A DNA stretch of 64,000 bases from Acinetobacter sp. CS-2 (lineage in GTDB: Bacteria > Pseudomonadota > Gammaproteobacteria > Pseudomonadales > Moraxellaceae). The translations under genes were made by a program, and so were the position numbers. Positions 16,694 to 26,055 of the stretch are shown here, piece after piece (the first letter of the stretch is position 1; every line of letters begins with the position of its first letter). The notes beneath the pieces are model-generated. The model had not been told where the DNA came from. It ran no database searches and saw nothing but the letters and a program-made list of their open reading frames with translations. Location of the stretch: assembly GCF_016599715.1 (NCBI RefSeq), contig NZ_CP067019.1, positions 744,001-808,000 on the forward strand. The letters run 5' to 3'.

Positions 16694-17338
16694 GTGATTA
16701 AGAATATTTTGATTGATTTAGACGGAACATTAACGGATCCCAAAGTAGGGATTACCACTTCAGCGCGTTATGGTCTGGCCAAAGTAGGTCATCCGATTGC
16801 CGATGAAGTCAATATCGACTGGATTATTGGTCCACCTTTGCAGGCATCTTTGGCGAAAATTTTAAATGTTGCGGTGGATGATATTTTGGCTGAACAGGCC
16901 TTGATGGGCTATCGCGAACGCTTCGCTGTGACCGGTTTATATGAAAATCATGTTTTTGAAGATGTAGCTGCAACTTTGCAAACCTTGCAGCAAAAGGGTT
17001 TCCATTTGTATTTGGCTACGGCAAAACCTCAAATCTATGCCAAGCAGATTTTAGAACATTTTGATCTGCTGCAATATTTTACATATGCCTATGGCAGCGA
17101 GCTGAATGGTGAGCGTACCAACAAGGGCGAGTTGATTGCTTATATCCTGAAAAAGGAAAAGTTAGATCCAGCTGAATGTGTGATGGTGGGTGATCGTGAG
17201 CATGATATTTTTGGTGCTCGCAGCAATGGTATAGACACCATCGCAGTGGACTATGGTTATGGTTCTGATGCAGAGCTCACTCAGGCACAACCCAAAGCAC
17301 GGATAGCCAAATTTTCCGATCTGCTTCAATTTTTTTGA
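16694..17338 (+). CDS. HAD-superfamily hydrolase (phosphoglycolate phosphatase-like)
   Basis: A 214-residue HAD subfamily IA phosphatase: motif I DLDGTLTDP with nucleophile Asp, a helical cap, motif II YLATAKP, and motif IV VMVGDREHDIFGA. The variant DGTLTDPK and the cap sequence resemble proteins annotated as 5'-nucleotidase or Gph-like; the substrate cannot be told. The start is taken as GTG 16694, seven bases after GAAGGG and immediately before the conserved IKNILIDLDGT; a longer open frame upstream overlaps thiD on the other strand and is not protein-like. Confidence 0.88.
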   Translation: MIKNILIDLDGTLTDPKVGITTSARYGLAKVGHPIADEVNIDWIIGPPLQASLAKILNVAVDDILAEQALMGYRERFAVTGLYENHVFEDVAATLQTLQQKGFHLYLATAKPQIYAKQILEHFDLLQYFTYAYGSELNGERTNKGELIAYILKKEKLDPAECVMVGDREHDIFGARSNGIDTIAVDYGYGSDAELTQAQPKARIAKFSDLLQFF

Positions 17339-17398
17339 TCACTCAATACAAGCAAGTAGTTCCTTTAGTATCTACCCTGAATCAGGCTTTTGGGACTG

Positions 17399-17863
17399 TT
17401 AACGTAAATCCAGATAAAAACTTTCCTTCACTTCTTCCATGACAATATAACTGTGTGAGGAAGCGGAGGAGGGAAGTTTCTTGAGTAAGTCGCCGAGTAG
17501 ACGTCGATAGGCACTCATTTCTTTTAAACGTGCTTTGACCAGATAATCAAACTCACCCGAAATCAGGTGACATTCCAGAACTTCAGGAATTTCCACCAAA
17601 TCGCGTGCAACCTGATCGAACACATCGCCTGATTTGGCTGATAGTTTGATTTCTAAAAATACCAGCAAGTTGCGATCGACCAGTTGCGGATTCAGCCGTG
17701 CATAATAGCCCATGATGATGCCATCGCGTTCCAGGCGTTTGACCCGTTCCGAACAGGGGGTAGTAGACAGATTGACCCGAGATGCCAATTCGCTGATGGC
17801 AATCCGTCCATCGCGCTGCAAAATATCCAGAATCTGTTGATCTATACGATCCAATTTACGCAT
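17399..17863 (-). CDS. dadR: Lrp/AsnC-family regulator, probably of the dad genes
   Basis: A 154-residue Lrp/AsnC protein: KLDRIDQQILDILQRDGRIAISELASRVNLS helix-turn-helix (shown in part by ISELASRVNLSTTPCSERVKR), then a RAM domain with GEFDYLVKARLKEM. It is divergent from dadA, as in the Pseudomonas system where an Lrp-type DadR activates D-alanine catabolism in response to L-alanine. A 23-bp palindrome lies in the 137-nt gap. ATG 17863 has AAGGAAA upstream; the frame extends to 17956 but that part is not family-like. Confidence 0.9.
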   Translation of the reverse strand: MRKLDRIDQQILDILQRDGRIAISELASRVNLSTTPCSERVKRLERDGIIMGYYARLNPQLVDRNLLVFLEIKLSAKSGDVFDQVARDLVEIPEVLECHLISGEFDYLVKARLKEMSAYRRLLGDLLKKLPSSASSHSYIVMEEVKESFYLDLR

Positions 17864-17961
17864 TATGATTTTCCTTTTTTTAGAATTTTTTCGCGACGAA
17901 ACTATTAAATTACCTAGATTATAGTGCTTAAAACAGTGAAAAAAACTATCAATCAAAAAAT

Positions 17962-17984
17962 ATACTAGTGAAATAAACTAGTAT
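17962..17984. promoter_or_regulatory. Palindromic operator candidate between dadR and dadA
   Basis: ATACTAGT (17962-17969) and ACTAGTAT (17977-17984) are perfect inverted 8-mers with a 7-nt spacer, 16 nt before the dadA start. Position and symmetry suit binding by the adjacent Lrp-type regulator; binding is inferred. Confidence 0.55.
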
Positions 17985-18000
17985 GCGTTAGGGATAAGCA

Positions 18001-19260
18001 ATGCGTGTAATTGTCTTGGGTAGTGGTGTAATCGGGGTTGCAAGTGCGTATTACCTCGCACAACAGGGAGCAACCGTTACTCTTTTGGACCGTCAGTCAG
18101 GTCCTGCTGAAGAAACTAGTTTTGCCAATGCAGGTCAGGTTTCACCAGGTTATTCGACGCCATGGGCAGCGCCCGGTATTCCTTTTAAAGCGGTGAAATG
18201 GATGTTCCAGCATCATGCACCGCTCGCCATTAATATGGATGGCAGCATGTGGCAATTACAGTGGATGGCACAGATGCTGAAAAACTGTAATCCACACAGC
18301 TATGCAATTAATAAAGAGCGCATGACCCGGGTGGCAGAGTATAGCCGTGACTGCCTCAGAGAGCTGCGTAAAGAGACCGGCATTCATTATGAAAACCGTT
18401 CTAAAGGCACTTTGCAAGTTTTTCGTAATGAAGCGCAACTAGACATGGTTCAACGTGACATTCAGGTGTTAAAAGAGTGTGGTGTGGAGCATGAACTTTT
18501 GCTCAAAGATGATCTGGCCAAAGTAGAACCAGCTTTGGGATTTGCCAAAGATAAACTGGTCGGTGGCCTGCATTTACCGAACGATGAAACCGGCGACTGC
18601 TACTTATTTACCAATGCACTTGCAAACTTGGCCAAAGAGCTGGGTGTAGATTTTAAATTCAACCAAAATGTTGAAAAACTGGTGGTTGAAGGCGATGACA
18701 TCAAGGGCGTGGTAGTCGATGGTCAAGTGCTAACAGCAGACCGCTATGTCTTGGCATTTGGCAGTTATTCACGTGACTTTTTAAAACCATTACACCTGAA
18801 TTTACCAGTTTATCCGGTGAAAGGCTATTCACTCACCATTCCAATTATAGATCCTGCATTTGCACCGCAGTCTACGGTGCTGGATGAGACTTACAAGATT
18901 GCGATTACCCGTTTTGATCAGCGTATCCGGGTGGGTGGTATGGCAGAACTGAGTGGTTTTAATCATGGCTTGAACCAGGATCGTCGTGCCACTCTGGAAA
19001 TGGTTACCAAAGATTTATTCCCGGGTGGAAACCTGGCAGAAGCGACCTTCTGGACCGGTTTACGTCCAATGACACCGGATTCTACCCCGATTATTGGCGC
19101 AACCCGCTTTAAAAACCTGTTCCTCAACACTGGTCACGGCACGCTGGGATGGACCATGGCCTGCGGTTCAGGCAAGTTGATCAGTGATCTGGTCATGAAT
19201 CATCAACCGGACATCAGTACCGAAGGTCTATCGATCCAACGTTATCCTTCAGCAGCCTAA
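18001..19260 (+). CDS. dadA: D-amino acid dehydrogenase DadA
   Basis: A 419-residue FAD flavoenzyme that oxidises D-alanine to pyruvate and passes electrons to the respiratory chain from the inner face of the membrane. The N-terminal dinucleotide-binding motif is GSGVIG (residues 7-12) in [18 protein letters not shown]. The DAO fold continues with [22 protein letters not shown] and ends with [18 protein letters not shown]. It is the first gene of a D-alanine catabolic block (dadA, alr, ridA, cycA), all on this strand. Confidence 0.96.
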   Translation: MRVIVLGSGVIGVASAYYLAQQGATVTLLDRQSGPAEETSFANAGQVSPGYSTPWAAPGIPFKAVKWMFQHHAPLAINMDGSMWQLQWMAQMLKNCNPHSYAINKERMTRVAEYSRDCLRELRKETGIHYENRSKGTLQVFRNEAQLDMVQRDIQVLKECGVEHELLLKDDLAKVEPALGFAKDKLVGGLHLPNDETGDCYLFTNALANLAKELGVDFKFNQNVEKLVVEGDDIKGVVVDGQVLTADRYVLAFGSYSRDFLKPLHLNLPVYPVKGYSLTIPIIDPAFAPQSTVLDETYKIAITRFDQRIRVGGMAELSGFNHGLNQDRRATLEMVTKDLFPGGNLAEATFWTGLRPMTPDSTPIIGATRFKNLFLNTGHGTLGWTMACGSGKLISDLVMNHQPDISTEGLSIQRYPSAA

Positions 19261-19296
19261 TCCGTTTTAGGTCATATTGATTCAAGGAAGAACAAC

Positions 19297-20394
19297 ATGC
19301 CACGTCCCATTACTGCGGTGATTCATAGCCAGTCACTGCAGCACAATTTAAATGTTGCCCGTACCAAAATGCCGAATAGCCAGGTCTATGCGGTGGTCAA
19401 AGCCAATGCCTATGGTCATGGTATTGAACGCGTCTATCAAGCTTTCAAATCTGCCGATGGTTTTGCACTGCTTGATTTGGCAGAGGCGAAACGCATTCGT
19501 GCTCTGGGCTGGAAAGGTCCTGTCTTATTGCTTGAAGGCATCTTTTCCGAGCAAGATCTGTTTGACTGTGATGAGCTGAATTTGAGTTTCACCATTCATA
19601 GCCAATATCAGATTGAATGGTTAGCCCGATTCCCCAGACCAGCCCGGTTTGAGGTTTACCTGAAAATGAACAGTGGCATGAACCGTCTGGGTTTTACTGC
19701 TGTTCATTACCGCGACATCTGGCAACAATTATCTCAACTGAATAATGTTCAAAGCATCACGCACATGATGCATTTCTCCGATGCTGACGGTGAGCGTTTA
19801 GGACGCGACGGCATTGAGCATCAATGCCAGTTGTTTGAGGTAGTTACACAGGATTTACCGGGTGCACGCTCAGTCAGCAACAGTGCAGCCATCTTACGCC
19901 ATCAGCAGTTGCAGTCGGATGTGATTCGTAGCGGCATCATGCTTTACGGCAGTTCTCCCGATTTCCCTACACATAGCATTGATGACTGGAACCTGCAGCC
20001 TGCGATGAGTCTGCGTAGTGAGATCATTGCCGTTCAACAGCTTAAAGCGGGGGATAGCGTAGGTTATGGCTCCAGATTTTTTGCTGAAAAGGAAATGCGT
20101 GTTGGCATCGTAGCCTGTGGCTATGCCGATGGTTATCAACGTATTACCGCAACAGGTACGCCCATTTTAGTCGATGGTCAACGCAGCAGTTTGGTCGGAC
20201 GTGTCAGCATGGATATGTTGGCGGTCGATTTATCTCATATCCCAAGTGCCCAAGTCGGTAGTGAAGTGGTGCTGTGGGGTACATCGAAACACGGCACTGT
20301 GCTCAGTATTGATGAAGTGGCGGCAGGTTCAGGCACCATTGGCTATGAGCTGATGTGTGCTGTCACTGCACGCGTCAATTTTATCCAAGATTAA
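19297..20394 (+). CDS. dadX: Alanine racemase, catabolic (DadX type)
   Basis: A 365-residue PLP enzyme converting L-alanine to D-alanine so that DadA can oxidise it. The PLP lysine is K35 in VVKANAYGHG, and the catalytic tyrosine is in VGYGSRF (about residue 255). RVSMDMLAVDL near residue 310 is the second conserved region. It lies 36 nt after dadA with an AAGGAA ribosome-binding site. Location in the dad operon, not homology alone, makes the catabolic DadX assignment; alr would be the generic name. Confidence 0.94.
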   Translation: MPRPITAVIHSQSLQHNLNVARTKMPNSQVYAVVKANAYGHGIERVYQAFKSADGFALLDLAEAKRIRALGWKGPVLLLEGIFSEQDLFDCDELNLSFTIHSQYQIEWLARFPRPARFEVYLKMNSGMNRLGFTAVHYRDIWQQLSQLNNVQSITHMMHFSDADGERLGRDGIEHQCQLFEVVTQDLPGARSVSNSAAILRHQQLQSDVIRSGIMLYGSSPDFPTHSIDDWNLQPAMSLRSEIIAVQQLKAGDSVGYGSRFFAEKEMRVGIVACGYADGYQRITATGTPILVDGQRSSLVGRVSMDMLAVDLSHIPSAQVGSEVVLWGTSKHGTVLSIDEVAAGSGTIGYELMCAVTARVNFIQD

Positions 20395-20446
20395 ATTTTT
20401 AAAAAATCAGATCATTCATTCAATTTATTGATACAAGGAAATGTAG

Positions 20447-20806
20447 ATGTCTCATAGCGATATAGAAAAGTTTAATAGCAACGCCGTCATGAGCGCCGTG
20501 ACAGTGTTCAATCAGGTGGTGTATTTATCAGGACAAGTACCTAAAAACACCGGTAATGGTGTCGCAGGTCAGACCCATGAAATTTTAGCCACTATTGATG
20601 AACTGCTGGCTTTGGCCGGAACCGATAAATCCCGACTGCTGTCTGCACAGCTTTATATTAAAAATCTCGATGATTTTTCAATCGTCAATGCCATTTGGAT
20701 TGACTGGATGAAAGGTTGTACTCCACCTTCACGTGCCACCATTCAGGCGGATCTAGTCAATCCAGACTGGTTGATTGAAATTGCGGTAACGGCGGCACAG
20801 CCTTAA
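20447..20806 (+). CDS. RidA-family enamine/imine deaminase
   Basis: A 119-residue YjgF/RidA protein: VYLSGQVPKNTG, QTHEILATIDELLALAGTDKSRLL and PPSRATIQADL, where the arginine is the catalytic RidA residue. RidA removes 2-aminoacrylate-type enamines or imines and protects PLP enzymes such as alanine racemase. A position right after dadX fits this. It is probably co-transcribed with the upstream genes (52-nt gap). Confidence 0.92.
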   Translation: MSHSDIEKFNSNAVMSAVTVFNQVVYLSGQVPKNTGNGVAGQTHEILATIDELLALAGTDKSRLLSAQLYIKNLDDFSIVNAIWIDWMKGCTPPSRATIQADLVNPDWLIEIAVTAAQP

Positions 20807-20827
20807 TGTCAAAAATCTCCCCCGTAT

Positions 20828-20918
20828 GGCAGCAAAGCGGTTGAGACCGATGTGCTGCCTGGCGTGTAAATGTCGCTGGTTGGGATGACCGGCAATGTAA
20901 AGCACATGGTTTACACGC
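20828..20918 (+). promoter_or_regulatory. Highly structured spacer/leader before cycA
   Basis: Two adjacent nested stem-loops. The first: GGCAGCA (20828-20834) pairs with TGCTGCC (20853-20859) around CGGT-TGAG-ACCG (20838-20849). The second: GCGTGTAAA (20862-20870) pairs with TTTACACGC (20910-20918) around GCTGGT (20875-20880) with ACCGGC (20888-20893). No U-tract follows. This could be a regulatory leader, an RNA processing site in the operon or a REP-like insertion. It does not match the glycine riboswitch as I know it. Confidence 0.55.
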
Positions 20919-20945
20919 AATCGTATGTTAAAAGGATGTTCAGTT

Positions 20946-22406
20946 ATGACCACTACACCACGAGCAGACGATGCCCAGGCATCATCGCATGAACTACAAC
21001 GAAAACTGTCCAACCGTCACCTGCAACTCATTGCCATTGGTGGAGCGATTGGGACAGGCCTGTTTATGGGCTCAGGCAAAACCATCTCCCTGGCTGGCCC
21101 TTCAATTTTATTGATCTATACCATCATTGGTACCATGTTCTTTTTCCTGATGCGTGCATTGGGCGAAATTTTACTCTCCAACCTGCATTACAAATCCTTT
21201 ATCGATATGGCGCATGACCTGATTGGTCCGGGTGCAGGCTACTATATTGGCTGGTCATACTGGCTGGGCTGGGTGCTGGTTGGCATCGCAGACTTGGCTG
21301 CTATTATCAACTATCTCAGCTTTTGGCTGCCTGAAGGGATGGTCTTTACGCCATCAGGACAGGCCATGATTAGTGTGGCCTGCGTGTTACTGGTGCTCGG
21401 TATTAATATGCTCGCCGTACGTCTGTTTGGTGAAATTGAATTCTGGTTTGCCCTCATCAAAATTTTAGCCATTTTGGGACTGATTGGTATTGGCGGATTT
21501 ATGGTGTTTAACCATTTTCATGCGCCGGGTGGTTCGTTTGCCAGTTTTAGTAATGTCTGGTCGCATGGCGGCATGTTCCCGCAAGGTGGCAGCGGTTTTC
21601 TGGCTGGTTTCCAGATTGCCTTATTCGCTTTTGTCGGTGTGGAACTGATCGGAACCATGGCAGCAGAAACCCAAGACCCTGAAAAGAATTTGCCAAAAGC
21701 GGTGAATGCCATTCCGACCCGGATTATTTTGTTCTATGTGTTGTCGTTATTCATTGTGATGTCAGTGACCCCGTGGAACCAGATTCCTGCGGATCAGAGT
21801 CCCTTTGTGTCGCTGTTTATGCATGCCGGCATTGGTGCAGCAGCGATTATCATGAACCTGGTGGTGCTGTCATCGGTCATGTCATCCATGAACAGTGGCG
21901 TATTTTCAACGTCGCGCATGCTGTTTGGCTTGGCGCGGGAAGGGCAGGCTCCGCAAAACCTAGCGCAATTGTCCAAGCGTGCTGTGCCTGCCAAAGGTTT
22001 ATTATTCTCTTGTGCCTTTATTATGGCAGGTGCAGCATTGCAATACTTTGTACCAAACACGGTTGAAGCCTTTACCTTGGCAAGTTCGCTGTGCGTGATT
22101 TTGTTTATCAGTATCTGGAGCATCATCATGGTGTGCTACATCCGTTACCGTAAATTGCGTCCAGAACTGCATGCCCAATCAACCTTTAAAATGCCGGGCG
22201 GGATATGGATGTCCTATGTGGTACTGGTATTTTTATTCTTTACTTTGATTATTTTAAGTCTGGAAGCCGATACTTTGCGTGCCCTGATGATCAGTCCGAT
22301 TTGGCTGATTATTTTAGCCGTGACCTATCAGCTCCTGTATAAACCGCGGATGCGCAAACGTCATCAGGACATGCTGATGAAACGTAATCAGGAAATGTTG
22401 AACTAA
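20946..22406 (+). CDS. cycA: D-serine/D-alanine/glycine transporter CycA
   Basis: A 486-residue amino-acid permease of the APC superfamily with about 12 membrane segments. It has the typical start LQRKLSNRHLQLIAIGGAIGTGLFMGSG and the consensus FVGVELIGTMAAETQDPEKNLPKA (in part) of the AAT family. Its place at the end of the D-alanine block supports a D-alanine/glycine substrate. ATG 20946 is chosen because AAAGGA lies nine bases before it; the in-frame ATG at 20925 lacks this. A terminator follows. Confidence 0.94.
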   Translation: MTTTPRADDAQASSHELQRKLSNRHLQLIAIGGAIGTGLFMGSGKTISLAGPSILLIYTIIGTMFFFLMRALGEILLSNLHYKSFIDMAHDLIGPGAGYYIGWSYWLGWVLVGIADLAAIINYLSFWLPEGMVFTPSGQAMISVACVLLVLGINMLAVRLFGEIEFWFALIKILAILGLIGIGGFMVFNHFHAPGGSFASFSNVWSHGGMFPQGGSGFLAGFQIALFAFVGVELIGTMAAETQDPEKNLPKAVNAIPTRIILFYVLSLFIVMSVTPWNQIPADQSPFVSLFMHAGIGAAAIIMNLVVLSSVMSSMNSGVFSTSRMLFGLAREGQAPQNLAQLSKRAVPAKGLLFSCAFIMAGAALQYFVPNTVEAFTLASSLCVILFISIWSIIMVCYIRYRKLRPELHAQSTFKMPGGIWMSYVVLVFLFFTLIILSLEADTLRALMISPIWLIILAVTYQLLYKPRMRKRHQDMLMKRNQEMLN

Positions 22407-22439
22407 GTTTCTCTCAGATATGGTTTTTGTCAGATGTAA

Positions 22440-22466
22440 AAAAGCCCTCGATTGAGGGCTTTTTTG
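22440..22466. terminator. Bidirectional terminator between cycA and hemJ
   Basis: AAAGCCCTC and GAGGGCTTT with a GATT loop and a T-run serve two convergent genes. Confidence 0.9.
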
Positions 22467-22470
22467 ATGC

Positions 22471-22923
22471 TTAGAAGATGGGTTTCACTACTACTAGAAT
22501 TACCACGGCAAATAAAATCAGCGTTGGCATTTCATTAAAGAAGCGCCAGAACTTGTGTGATTTATAATGCGCGTTACCGATCAGTTTTTTACGGTAATAA
22601 CCACAAACAAAGTGGTAAATCACCAATAATCCGACCAATCCGACTTTCAGGTAAAACCACAGTGCATCGTGATAATGACGCGTTGCATCACCCCAATCGA
22701 CCAGGAAGTGTGCGGTGATCAGTGTTGCAATCATTGAGGGCCACATAATGCCACGGTATAGCTTACGTTCCATGACTTCAAAACGCTGATGACTCACTGC
22801 ATCATCACTCATGGCATGGTAAACGTATAGACGTGGCAGGTAGAACAATGCAGCAAACCAGCAAACCACAGCAATAATATGTAATGCTTTTACCCACAAG
22901 AAAGCATCAGAAGGAGCATCCAT
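22471..22923 (-). CDS. hemJ: Protoporphyrinogen IX oxidase HemJ
   Basis: A 150-residue inner-membrane protein with four hydrophobic helices, of the HemJ (UPF0093) family. It oxidises protoporphyrinogen IX in heme synthesis in bacteria lacking HemG and HemY. Visible are the conserved KALHIIAVVCWFAALFYLPRLYVYH (His and Arg, partly quoted as LHIIAVVCWFAALFYLPRLY), the RGIMWPSMIATL segment, DALWFYLKVGLV, and RFFNEMPTLILFAVVILVV at the C-terminus. Confidence 0.95.
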   Translation of the reverse strand: MDAPSDAFLWVKALHIIAVVCWFAALFYLPRLYVYHAMSDDAVSHQRFEVMERKLYRGIMWPSMIATLITAHFLVDWGDATRHYHDALWFYLKVGLVGLLVIYHFVCGYYRKKLIGNAHYKSHKFWRFFNEMPTLILFAVVILVVVKPIF

Positions 22924-22994
22924 CCATTCACCCTTTTAAAGGGCAGTGTGGCAGAAGTTGATCATCCACTGCTGAATGATCAACACTTCTTAGC

Positions 22995-24224
22995 TTAGCC
23001 TTCCCATTTTTTGAAAACGAGACAAGCATTTACACCGCCAAAACCGAAACTGTTACTCATCACAGTATTCAATTTTGCGTCACGTTTTTCAAGTACGATA
23101 TCAAACGGTTTTGCACCTTCATCCAGTTCAGTCACGTTGATGTTTGGGGCAATAAAGTCATTTTGCATCATCAAGACCGAATAAATGGCTTCATGTACGC
23201 CCGCAGCACCCAGGCTGTGACCGGTCATAGACTTGGTTGAGCTAATTGGAGGTACTTGGCCTTCACCGAATGCACGTTCCATGGCTTTCAGTTCAGTCAC
23301 GTCACCTGCAGGAGTTGACGTACCATGCGTGTTTACATAGTCAATCTTGTCAACGCCATGCTGTTTTGCTTCTTCAAGGGCCATCAGAATGCAGCGTGTT
23401 GCGCCTTCACCGCTTGGAGCAACCATGTCTGCACCATCGCTGTTTGCAGCATAGCCAATTACTTCAGCCAGGATATTTGCACCACGTGCTTGCGCATGTT
23501 CCAGTGATTCAAGCACCACAAAACCACCACCACCGGCAATCACGAAACCGTCACGGTCAGCCGAATATGGGCGAGACGCTGTTTCAGGCGTGTCATTGTA
23601 TTTAGAGCAAAGTGCACCCATCGCATCAAACAGCAAGCTTTGTGACCAGTGATCTTCTTCACCACCGCCTGCCAGCATTAAATCCTGTTTGCCGAGTTGA
23701 ATCAGGTTATAGGCATAACCAATGGCATCGGCAGAAGTAGCACATGCGCTGGTAATGGTATGTGCCACACCTTGTAATTTGAATGCCACACCTACGTTTG
23801 CGGTAATGGTGTTGGTCATGTTACGAGGAACAAAGAAAGGACCTACTTTACGCGCACCCTTGGTTTGCAGTAATTCGTTCATTTCAATGACAGATGCAGT
23901 TGAACCACCACCTGAACCACCGGTAATCCCATAACGTGGGTTGCCCGCCAAATCTTCAACGCTTAAACCTGCATGTTCTACCGCAGCAACTGCCGAGTTG
24001 TAGGCATACATGGCACAAACACCCATAAAGCGTTTCAATTTACGGTCAATATGGTCAAAATCTTGTTCAGCGGCTGCACTGACATGGCTCTTAAAGTTTA
24101 ATTCTGCATAAGTCGGGTTAAAACGTGTTCCAGAAATCCCGTTTTGTAAAGAATGAGTGACATCTTCTAAAGAATTACCAATGCATGAGTTGATACCCAT
24201 ACCAGTGATTACAACACGCTTCAT
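22995..24224 (-). CDS. fabB: Beta-ketoacyl-ACP synthase I (FabB type)
   Basis: A 409-residue cytosolic condensing enzyme of fatty-acid synthesis. The catalytic cysteine is C161 in TSACATSADAIG, and the two histidines are in NTHGTSTPAGD and TGHSLGAAG. The end NSFGFGGVNACLVFKK is typical. KAS I-like features (VPRNMTNTITANV) favour FabB over FabF. It is monocistronic, divergent from the EcsC gene. Confidence 0.94.
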   Translation of the reverse strand: MKRVVITGMGINSCIGNSLEDVTHSLQNGISGTRFNPTYAELNFKSHVSAAAEQDFDHIDRKLKRFMGVCAMYAYNSAVAAVEHAGLSVEDLAGNPRYGITGGSGGGSTASVIEMNELLQTKGARKVGPFFVPRNMTNTITANVGVAFKLQGVAHTITSACATSADAIGYAYNLIQLGKQDLMLAGGGEEDHWSQSLLFDAMGALCSKYNDTPETASRPYSADRDGFVIAGGGGFVVLESLEHAQARGANILAEVIGYAANSDGADMVAPSGEGATRCILMALEEAKQHGVDKIDYVNTHGTSTPAGDVTELKAMERAFGEGQVPPISSTKSMTGHSLGAAGVHEAIYSVLMMQNDFIAPNINVTELDEGAKPFDIVLEKRDAKLNTVMSNSFGFGGVNACLVFKKWEG

Positions 24225-24438
24225 CTAAAGATCCCTTATATGGTGATATTTTTGAGTAAAGGCAGCTGATTCAGGCAGAAAAGTAAAAACCTCAATCCAG
24301 CGCATTACTCATGTCTTTCGGTCGCATTCATGATAGCAGAAAGGGTTTTGAATTCTTATGGCAAATATTATGCCTATTTCGACAGTATGTATCTGTAATG
24401 TTTAGGCGGCATAATTAACTAAAAGATACACATTCGTG

Positions 24439-24467
24439 TTGAGATAAACTTAGACTACACCTAGTAT
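24439..24467 (+). promoter_or_regulatory. Promoter candidate for the EcsC-family gene
   Basis: TTGAGA (24439-24444), a 17-nt spacer and TAGTAT (24462-24467) lie 40 nt before the ATG. The ribosome-binding site is GATGAGGG. Confidence 0.5.
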
Positions 24468-24506
24468 TTATCAATAATTGTAAGAATAGAAGATGAGGGT
24501 AAAAGA

Positions 24507-25931
24507 ATGGCAGATACCAATAATAAACATTCAGGTGGATTCCTCTCCAATGCTTTGGGAGTGGCTAAAAAGATCAGTGCAACAGGAATGAGTGCACTGA
24601 ATCACGCGGCTGCCGAGCGTGCTGGCAAGGCTTCCGGGGCCTTGGCCAACGGTCATGTCATTGAGGGAAGTGCCCGTTCTCAAAGCGTATTTGAACCCAG
24701 AAAATATGATAATCCTCAACAAATGATGCGTGAGTATTTACCCAATGTCTCCAGACAATTGCTGGGTCGCCAGTACAGCAAAGTGAATCGTGTGGCCAGT
24801 TTTGTTGCGCCGGACTTTTCAGACAAGGTTTCGGACTATTTTTTTGATCATTTAAATCAGTTCACTTCAAATCTCAGTTCTGTAGATACTGTACTGGATC
24901 AGGCTGGAGCAAAAGATTTACAGGAACTGACTCAAGATGTCGACCGTTCCAAACGGCTGAGTCAGGCGTTGGCTGAACAAAACAAATGGCTGGCTTCTAT
25001 ACAGGGGGCTGTTACCGGTGCCACAGGCGTAGTTGGTTCAGCGATTGACGTGCCTTTATCACTGCTCATGTCCTTGCGTATGATTTATCAGGTTGGACGT
25101 GCCTATGGCTTTGAATTGAACAAAGACACCGAACAGGATATTGTCCAGTTTGTATTTAAACAAATCGACTTGGGCCAGATTGCTGAAAAACAGAGTGTGT
25201 TGATGGCACTCAAAATTGTGTCCAATATGCTGCAAACCAATGACACTGCACAATTGCAAAACATGCTGGGTTCCAGCAATGACAGTGAGCCACTGAAAAA
25301 ATGGCTGGTCAATGAAAATGGCGACATGAAATGGAACTGGTTAAATCATTTCCCAAACCTTTCATTGATCAGTAAATTAACGCCTGTTGCCGGAGCAGGT
25401 ATAGGTGCAGCCTATAGCTGGAAACTGGTGGAAGATGTCAACCAGAAAGCCCAGCAAATATTTTCCCATGCCAGAAGCTATTTGCAGCAGCATCAGGGAG
25501 TGGATCTGTCTCCTATTGCGGCTTATGAAAAATCCCTGGAGTTGTTGGCGCAGGCAGCGCCAAGATTGTTAAATCCCTTTACTAAAGACGAGCCAAATTC
25601 CGGCGAGCTTAAACTTGATCAGGACATTCCGGTGCAAGGGCATGGCACGATTGCCAAAGTAACTATTAAGAAGAAAGCAGAGGATGCCATTGTTGATGAT
25701 GAACGTAAAAGTGAGCGGGTAGAACAAGGATTAGAGTATTTGGCTGAACACATGGTTGAACCGCATGCTCAGGTTGAACCGCAAAAACCAGCTATCACGG
25801 TGGATGAACCGGAAATAGATGAATATACGCAGGCAGATGTTGAAGGAGTTGATGCAGGCACGCAACTTGCTGCTTCCCAATCTGAACAAAATGAAGCCCC
25901 TAAGCCCGCCAAGAAAAAAGTTACAAAATAG
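24507..25931 (+). CDS. EcsC-family protein
   Basis: A 474-residue protein whose middle (about residues 150-310) matches the EcsC family, seen in the GAVTGATGVVGSAIDVPLSLLMSLRMIYQVGRAYGF region (GSAIDVPLSL quoted) and the later glycine-rich PVAGAGIGAAYSWKLVEDV. The ends are low-complexity: an alanine/glycine-rich start and an acidic, proline-rich tail ending PAKKKVTK. EcsC is of unknown biochemical function; in Bacillus it is next to an ABC transporter linked to secretion. No partner transporter is nearby. Confidence 0.85.
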   Translation: MADTNNKHSGGFLSNALGVAKKISATGMSALNHAAAERAGKASGALANGHVIEGSARSQSVFEPRKYDNPQQMMREYLPNVSRQLLGRQYSKVNRVASFVAPDFSDKVSDYFFDHLNQFTSNLSSVDTVLDQAGAKDLQELTQDVDRSKRLSQALAEQNKWLASIQGAVTGATGVVGSAIDVPLSLLMSLRMIYQVGRAYGFELNKDTEQDIVQFVFKQIDLGQIAEKQSVLMALKIVSNMLQTNDTAQLQNMLGSSNDSEPLKKWLVNENGDMKWNWLNHFPNLSLISKLTPVAGAGIGAAYSWKLVEDVNQKAQQIFSHARSYLQQHQGVDLSPIAAYEKSLELLAQAAPRLLNPFTKDEPNSGELKLDQDIPVQGHGTIAKVTIKKKAEDAIVDDERKSERVEQGLEYLAEHMVEPHAQVEPQKPAITVDEPEIDEYTQADVEGVDAGTQLAASQSEQNEAPKPAKKKVTK

Positions 25932-25994
25932 AGTGCATAAAAGTCTGGAATTGCGTCTTTAAAAAAGCGTCTACTGACCAATATACAGGTAAGT

Positions 25995-26033
25995 GGTCAA
26001 TATTTGATATGGCCTCGAATATTGACCATTTTT
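25995..26033 (+). terminator. Terminator of the EcsC gene overlapping the rpsL promoter
   Basis: GGTCAATATT (25995-26004) and AATATTGACC (26018-26027) are perfect arms followed by ATTTTTCT. The right arm contains the -35 box of the rpsL promoter. Confidence 0.6.
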
Positions 26034-26050
26034 CTATCTTCGCTTACAAT
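26022..26050 (+). promoter_or_regulatory. str operon promoter (rpsL)
   Basis: -35 TTGACC (26022-26027), exactly 17 nt spacer, -10 TACAAT (26045-26050). Each box is 5 of 6 to consensus. Transcription should start near 26057, giving a leader of about 54 nt. Confidence 0.78.
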
Positions 26051-26055
26051 TGTGT

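Noticed and set aside
20828..20918. Glycine riboswitch before cycA
   Set aside because: The stems are clear but the conserved glycine-aptamer core was not seen.
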